Positions 57,985 through 64,000 of a stretch of 64,000 bases of DNA are shown piece by piece. The notes beneath the pieces were generated by a model. That model worked only from the letters and a program-made list of their open reading frames with translations. It did no database searches and was not told the DNA's origin. Position 1 is the stretch's first letter, and each line of letters opens with the position of its first letter. Both the position numbers and the translations under genes were made by a program. The stretch is from positions 62,001-126,000 of the forward strand of contig JAMZAV010001429.1 of assembly GCA_024449915.1 (NCBI GenBank), given 5' to 3'. This DNA is from Sweltsa coloradensis (taxonomy: Eukaryota; Arthropoda; Insecta; Plecoptera; Chloroperlidae).

Positions 57985-58545
57985 CCAGATCACATCAGAC
58001 ATTCTAGTCTAAGCAACAAGTGACGGGAGGAGATGTCGAAACTTGTGGTCCTGGTGGTGGTGACTTGTGTGTTTGTGTCTATTGTTAAACCCGAGGCGAA
58101 GATAGGGGAACCATGTTCTGAAGCGAAGAAGTCGTTGGTGAAGTTCTCCATCAACACTAGTAGGAATCAGGCTGGGCACTGGCAATCAAAGATATTGGAC
58201 ACGGTTTTCAAACATCAAAATAATGTATTTGCAAATATTAAGGAAATGTGCCAAAATAAATATTTTCTTATCATGAATTACAATATTCGTTTATTAATCA
58301 GTACAAATAATTTTTTTCATTCCTTTACCACTGATAGTTTTTGTTTTAGATATTTTTATTAAAACCATTCCATGTTTTTATTGAAACATGAAAATTTATT
58401 TAAAATTTTACCGCTGGAATCCTGTTTGATGGTGCAATGTATGCCCAGACTCTGATTTTTACTAGGTATGTTTTGATTAACACAATTCTTAAAAGATGAT
58501 CGAGGGATTTTTGGGAGTAAAAGCGCGGTAAAAATCAATCATGAT

Positions 58546-58625
58546 TGCCAATCACACAGGATTTAAACCCGGTATCTCGCGAAACAAAGTTTAATGCTTA
58601 ACGCTTGAGCCAACACTGTCGATAT
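58546..58625 (-). repeat. tRNA-like relic in intron 1 of lectin J
   Basis: Minus strand: TTGGCTCAAGCGTTAAGCA (A-box-like) and, about 30 bases on, GGGTTTAAATCC (B-box-like). More decayed equivalents lie at the same place in introns of C (about 13972-14045), H (about 44300-44380) and I (about 54150-54225). Confidence 0.4.
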
Positions 58626-59559
58626 ATTTTGGATGACTACAAATCACTTTTCGAGAGTTAGAATTTCAGGATTTTTTTAAATATTAGCATTATAAATTAT
58701 TAAAATCATATTTTAAATTAATCTGTGTGTTATTAAAAAATCTGTTTTGTTTTGTTAGTTGATTATTTTGATTTTACTTTTTATTCATTTAGAGTTTATT
58801 AATGTTTGTCATAAATAGCTAATGTGTTCCTTGGATATCGTATATTTGGTTGTAAAGCATTGGTCTTATATATTGTTATTGTATGCTTTTGTGTGATGCA
58901 TATACTTGACTTCCACAGGTGTTAAATTACGTGGTTGTGTTCAGTGGTTGTACAAATTGTACATTTAACCTTTTTAAAATTAATAAATTTAGGCTAGATA
59001 GTAAAAGCAAAGTTTGTTTCTAATGACTTAATTTTGAGTTTTGGGAAAAGTGAATTGTTTATGGAAGGGCAAATGTGTTTTAATTTTATTTACTGTATGC
59101 CCTACGTGTAGTTTCTTTTTCAGGTTTGTTATGTCGTTAATGTTATGTTGTTTTTATAATAACTTTTTATTTCGTGTTGTTAAATTATTCTGAGATTAAT
59201 AAAAGATTATAACACAAAGCACAAACACATACCAGTGGGTCACATTGATGTAGATTAAAATAAATAAGTCAATTTCATACCAGAAGGCCGTTTAAAAACT
59301 CGACATACGGTATAAACAAAACCACAGTTACATATCTTTTAATGTTAAGATTATTATTAGTTGGTTTAGTTAGTGAGGTTTAAAACAAACAACACCAAAG
59401 TTATCAGTGCCCATAATTTTTTCCTAGTTTAGGAATTTCCAAACACTTTAAGAAATATGTCATGTTCACGATTCTTAGATTGGTTTCAACCATCGTGGTG
59501 GAAAGACGAACATGACCAAGGCTGACACATGGTCATTGGATGTTCAAAAACAGTCAACA

Positions 59560-61700
59560 ACAACAACAAAACCCATTTTGGACAAAAATGGGGGGAGATC
59601 ACCCTTGGCCCAGAAACCCAAGGAAAACCTATAATGTTTAAAAGGGTTTGTTCCCAATTTAGAAAGGTTTAAAATAACAAGTGTATAGTGACTAATAAAA
59701 AAAAACCAAAAATTTAAAAGGGCATTTTTAAAACTAAATGTAATAAACACACAAGAGAAAACTCTTTTAGTTATCACTTATGAGAGTTATATGTTATATT
59801 ATTTAAAAATAGTTTGTTTAACAACTTCATTTTTGATCTTATAATAAATATCTGGTTAAGTGCTATGTTTTTCTACTAGGGCCCCAAAAAATTTAATTTC
59901 AGTTTCGCCCTACTTGCTGGGACAAAAATTGCATGGAAAAAAGTGAAAAAAGGGAAATATTTGCGTTTTCCTGAAATAAAAGAATTTTTTTAATAGACAC
60001 TGAAAAAAATTTTGTACAAGAGTTAAAAAATCTGAAATTTTCCCTTAAAAGGGGGTTATTCATTTTCCCACACACAATCTTACTCTGTTTAAAAATTTAA
60101 TAAAATGATATGTTATTAAAATGTCTCTATGACAGAGCCCGCCCCAAGCCCACCACGAACCCCATCCCTCCCGGGACAAACGAGCTGTTCCCAACCCGTG
60201 GGGTTTACTAAATTTCCCCCGGGAGAGTGTACTGGGCACGTGGCGGCAGGTGTGCGCAGAAGGGGGGGCCGCCCCTTATCATTTTTAAAAACTCTGAGAA
60301 ACGAAGCGAATGTAATAAAACCCAATTCTTCGCGGGGTTTCCCCAAAAGAAAAGTACCCAAAACAGGACGATATGACAGCATTTGGGTTGGATGTCCCGG
60401 AAAGGTGTCAATGGGAAAATTTTTTAAAACCATTTTTGGGTTTAAGAATGTTTTAAAACCCTCCCAATCTTCCAGTTGACCCCCATTTTGCTTTAAGGGC
60501 GTTTACAATTTTATGCCCAAATTTTTTTTAAGGGGGCATTTGAATTTTCTATGAAAAATTTCCTTTTCCCACCCTTTCCCAAACCAGGTAAAAATTTATA
60601 ATGGAATAATAATTTTTAATTTTTGAATTGTAAATTTGCATTTTTCCCCAAAAAAAACAAAATTTTTTAAAAAAAGGGAAATTTCAAATGCTTTGTGTTT
60701 TTCCTTTTTAAAAGGGACGAATTGAAATTTTAAGGGAAAAATTAAAAAAATAGAAGAAAATATGAAAAAACGGGGTTTTTTTTTTTAAATTTGGGGTTTT
60801 TGAGATAAAAAAAACCCAAAAAATATGCAACCCAACTCGCGAATAATCTATTTTTTCGAGCATTTATTAAAAACATTTTAACATAAAAGTTGTTAAATTC
60901 AAAATACCGAATTGTCCATAATTTCCCAATTAGAGAAAGGAAAAAATATTTGAAAAAATCTAAAAAACATTTTAAAAAAAATTTCGAAATTTTCTAAATA
61001 AATTTTTGATTTAAAATAACCAAATTTTAGCGAATTTTTAAAACAGGGCTCAATGAGTTTACTCCAACACAAACGATTGAAAAAAATTTGGGGAAAAAAG
61101 AATGCGTATTTAAAAAATAATTGGGGAACAATTTAAAACCGCGATTTTTTGGCTTTAGATATCTTTTAAGTTTTCATCAATGAAAAAAGATCTTGGGAAA
61201 AAGAACGACAACATTAAAAACCAAAATTTGATTTCATTGTAAATTTTTTGGAAATTGTTCAGTTTCCCATTGCCCAATTTTTTAAAAAAACATTGCCAAA
61301 AAATTTTATGTCAAAATTTGACTTAAAAGCTTTTTTTCGCTTTGCACAATAATAGCGCGATAAAAAAAATTAATTTCCTATTTTTATTTGGTGTAAAAGG
61401 TTTTTAGGAAAAAAGGAAAAAAAAATGGTTTCAAACCCTTTTTCGACGCTGTTTTTAAAAACTCAAAAGTAAAAATTTGCAAGATATATTTTAAATGCTT
61501 GGGTCCTTATTATAAAAGGGTTATTTTTGACAATTTACCCCTTTAAAATCCATTTCAAATAAGTGCATTTCCCCAAAAAAATATAAGAAGGAATAATGGG
61601 CAAAGGTTCAATATTTCGGCCCCTGTTACCCAAAAATGTTTAGATTAGGTTTTTTAAAAAAAAAAATTTTTAAAAAAAAGCCTTTTGACATGATCCCAAA
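59560..61700. other. Probable low-quality sequence block
   Basis: Homopolymer runs are inflated throughout (AATTTCCCCCGGGAGAG, CGGGGTTTCCCCAAAAG, and many runs such as AAAATTTTT). Compared with paralogues H and I, exon 3 here has indels at nearly every run, whereas exon 4 from 61975 has none. Mutation would not stop so sharply. No feature in this block should be trusted at base level. Confidence 0.7.
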
Positions 61701-62540
61701 AAAACTGATAAACATACAAAACAATTTTCAATAAGTAGTCGAAGCATTTTTTCATAAAATTGAAAATAGTTTTCCCAACTGTTGCCCACATTTTTTTTAA
61801 CAGAACTTAGTGTACAATCACTGAGTAAATTTCATCAATGTCATTCCTAAGGATCAGAAGTCGGCACATTCTCTTCATGGAAGAAGAAATATTTTGCTTT
61901 ACTTGATTATATTTACTCAAAGACGTGACGTTCAAATCAATAATTAAATGTTGATACATATTTTAAAATTTCAGGCAATCCTTTGAATACTACTGGCTTT
62001 CAACGATGGCACTCTGGTAAACCTGATTTGGCAGGTTCTGATGAATGTATTTTTGCCTACCGACCTACGGTTGGGCTCTTCGACTTGGCCTGCGTCAGAA
62101 GAGCTCTCTTCATCTGTGAGCTACCTTCATGATACACCCTGGTGCTTCAAGTGCTCTCCCTATAGATACTGTGGGAATGTTACTAATATTAGCTGAAACC
62201 TATTTTAAATAAGCTAGTTTTGCTTGGAAATCAATCATTTTTATTTTGTGTGCCTTTAATATTTTTCTTGAACTGCAAAACCAGTTTTTTTTAATCAAGC
62301 AAAATCTATCGATATGTAAATATATATTGCGGGGTCTTTAGTGTGGGTTTGCAATATTTATTAAGTAGGAAGTTTAATAAATATTTCGGATCTATAACAT
62401 AACTTGAATTTATTATAATTATGTGCAATGAATAAACTGATACTCCTTACTGCTGTTAGTTTAATCCTCCTTGGCATACCTTCATGCGAAACCACGCCAC
62501 CTTCTCCTACAATATGACGTCAGACCTCTCCCCTCAGTCC

Positions 62541-62548
62541 TATATCAA
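62541..62548 (+). promoter_or_regulatory. Altered TATA box of lectin K
   Basis: TATATCAA, in place of TATATAAA of the sister genes, 49 bases before the ATG and followed by the shared ACATTCTAGTCTAAGCAACA 5' UTR motif. Confidence 0.5.
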
Positions 62549-62596
62549 CAAGTAACCACGAGACATTCTAGTCTAAGCAACAAGAGACGGGCAGAG

Positions 62597-62755
62597 ATGT
62601 GTAAACTAGTAGTCCTGGTGGTGGTGACTAGTGTGTTGGTGTCTTGCGTTGAATCAGGGGCGAGGATTGATCAGCAATGTGCTGAGGCGAAGAAATCGTT
62701 GTTGAAGTTTTCCATCAACACTCAAAGAAATTCGTCTGGGCTCTGGCAATCAAAG
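62597..62755 (+). CDS. Lectin K: exon 1 of a further C-type lectin (3' partial)
   Basis: One exon, 62597-62755, phase 0, with a good donor (AAG|GTATGC). It encodes 53 residues: signal run LVVLVVVTSVLVSCV, then the module with CAEAKKSLLKFSI and the sequon NSS before GLWQSK. It has one cysteine (Cys28) in the usual place plus Cys2 and Cys17 in the signal region. It is the most diverged C-type exon 1 here (GLW for GHW, TQRNSS for TSRNQT), though GLW also occurs in the dead exon copy of lectin I. Exons 2-4 should lie right of the window. It starts 465 bases after the stop of J. Confidence 0.8.
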
Positions 62756-63325
62756 GTATGCCACGGTTAAAAGTTAACGGAATGTATAATTTTATTGAAG
62801 AACATTACATTTAAAAAAGTTTATAATCTCTTAATATACATTTCTCAAACTCTATTTTCTTATGAACTTCTTAAAATGAGTCAGACCGCCATGAATAATT
62901 CTAAAATTCATTAATTGCGTGCCTTAGAATAATCTTTAAAAACATCTTTCATATGTGGTAAAAAGTAATATTTTAATTCAGTAACATTCACTAAAATAAC
63001 AGTGATTTTGGATTAAATTATTTCAGTTATATTTATTTTAGTTACATTTCAAAACTTATTTTAATAATATAATTTTGTGTAAACCAAGAATTTTGTGTAC
63101 AAAATTGAGGAATTCTACATAGTTTAACAGGTAAAGTGTTTTTATTTAGCAATGTTACATGTTCCATCATATATCCGTGTTTGATTCATATCTAATTTCT
63201 TTAGCACCCAAGTAAAATGTTCCTTCATAAACTTTTCCAAAGCTTTAGATTGGTCTAACGACAATAACCGATTTCAAAGTGGTTGTTTTATTCTTAGAAA
63301 GCTCTAACAGCTAGTTCATCCGCAC
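62756..63325 (+). other. Start of intron 1 of lectin K
   Basis: AT-rich with no exon-like sequence; no match to exon 2 of its relatives. Confidence 0.45.
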
Positions 63326-63621
63326 ATACTTAAAATGGTTTACTTTGCTCATGTTCATTCCATTGTGACATTTTTCATACTCTGGCCAGCTCTCTTATTA
63401 AAGGTGCCGCGACATTTGCTCGTTCCTTCCCAAACTTTTTCGCACTAAACATCTCTATCCACTCCCATTTTAAAAGAGCAAATATCCAAATTCACATTCC
63501 CAACCATAAACTAACCCTCTTCTCAAATGGTCCACACTATATTGCTTTAACTCTCTTAAACAAACTACCATACAACACACGAACCTCTCCATCCATTACA
63601 GATTTTTTAAGCCTAGCATGA
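63326..63621 (+). mobile_element. C-terminal fragment of a non-LTR retrotransposon
   Basis: An RT-like thumb region MVYFAHVHSIVTFFILW, then after one frame change a 74-codon frame from 63400 ending in TGA at 63619-63621, with IPNHKLTLFSNGPHY and LNKLP, typical of the end of Jockey/CR1-like or RTE-like ORFs. A short (GAATAT)n tract follows at about 63645-63665. No 5' part is visible. Confidence 0.55.
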
Positions 63622-64000
63622 AATCATTGAATCATCATCATGAATATGAATATGAATATGAATATTACTTAATACTTATATCCAAAAGTTTCAACTAGCT
63701 ACATAAAATACCTCTCCGCATAAAATGTAATGTCATGTAAAATACCTATTTATTAAACCATTGATCATGTTAAAAATTAGAATTTAATTCCTCTATATTA
63801 TGGGACAATACATAATATTCATTTGCTTCTTCTACTTCTACTACATACTAAACTATTTTTATTTTTAAATGACATTATTAATAATTATCTTCACTGTTGA
63901 TTTCTCTCCATAAAGTAGTTATACCTATACTTTGTATGTCGAAAGGAATAAAGAATGTAATCTTATATTTTCATTTGTAATAATTATTTACCTTATTGGG
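63622..64000. other. Right edge, no feature recognised
   Basis: AT-rich DNA with one AATAAA-like stretch near 63950 that could be the 3' end of the retroposon fragment. No lectin exon before the window ends. Confidence 0.35.

Larger units (their letters stand above)
58033..62132 (+). pseudogene. Lectin J: C-type member with broken donor and unreadable middle exons
   Basis: Exon 1 58033-58191 is intact in frame (signal run LVVLVVVTCVFVSIV, GEPCSEAKKS, NQAGHWQSK), but its donor reads AAG|ATATTG in place of AAG|GTATTT. An in-frame alternative ACG|GTTTTC lies 12 bases on (exon end 58203). Exon 2 starts at 59479 (ATTGGTTTCAACCATCGTGG) and decays after the Thr repeat. Exon 3 (about 60136-60438) is recognisable (CGAGCTGTTCCCAA, GGTGTGCGCAGAAG, ATTTGGGTTGGA) but full of small indels, largely extra bases in runs. 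Exon 4, 61975-62132, is clean: TGFQRWHSGKPDLAG, DECIFAY, DLACVRRALF, ICELPS, stop TGA. Since the damage coincides with a region that looks badly sequenced, loss of function is proven only for the donor site, and even that may be bypassed. Confidence 0.7.

Noticed and set aside
60129..60479. 116-codon frame as an independent gene
   Set aside because: It is a frame-shifted reading of lectin J exon 3 in the poor-quality block.

Overview
The window comes from an arthropod nuclear genome, almost certainly an insect. It is AT-rich, has multi-exon genes with GT-AG introns, and is crowded with interspersed repeats. The only host genes I can support belong to one family: secreted C-type lectins of the haemolymph lipopolysaccharide-binding-protein type, known from cockroaches, hemipterans and other insects. 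The order cannot be fixed from this sequence.

Each complete gene has four coding exons with intron phases 0, 1, 1. Exon 1 carries the signal peptide and half of an N-terminal module. Exon 2 carries the rest of that module, including its second cysteine. Exons 3 and 4 encode one C-type lectin domain (CTLD). All recognised genes are on the + strand. Left to right: lectin A (exons 2-4 only, 315-6092); B (7089-11301); C (13023-18117); D, a dead exon 1 (21466); E (27065-34563); F, a second dead exon 1 (35477); G (37141-41502); H (43838-47945); I (53209-57083); J (58033-62132, damaged); K (62597 onward, exon 1 only, cut by the window edge).

There are three subfamilies. A-type is represented by A and by the relics D and F. 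B-type is B, E and G: 231 aa, with an EPN sugar-site motif. C-type is C, H, I, J and K: about 245-248 aa, with HPN, YPN or KPD in place of EPN. The order A-B-C, D-E, F-G-H, I, J, K, plus shared flanking sequence, shows that the array grew by duplication of A+B(+C) blocks. Copies were then lost: D and F were inactivated by different mutations, and C and I share a tandemly duplicated, interrupted exon 1. The products would be secreted to haemolymph to bind microbial surface sugars or LPS; that is family knowledge plus inference.

Introns and intergenic DNA are filled with mobile elements. These include Helentron-like elements (TGGATGAGCG...CCTAGT, inserted between T and T), a tRNA-derived SINE, a degenerate non-LTR retrotransposon in intron 3 of E, a TTAA-flanked element in intron 2 of H, several MITE or foldback palindromes, and microsatellites. 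Because paralogous introns act as empty-site controls, many element borders can be read to the base. Positions about 59560-61700 look like poor-quality sequence rather than biology, which limits what can be said about lectin J.
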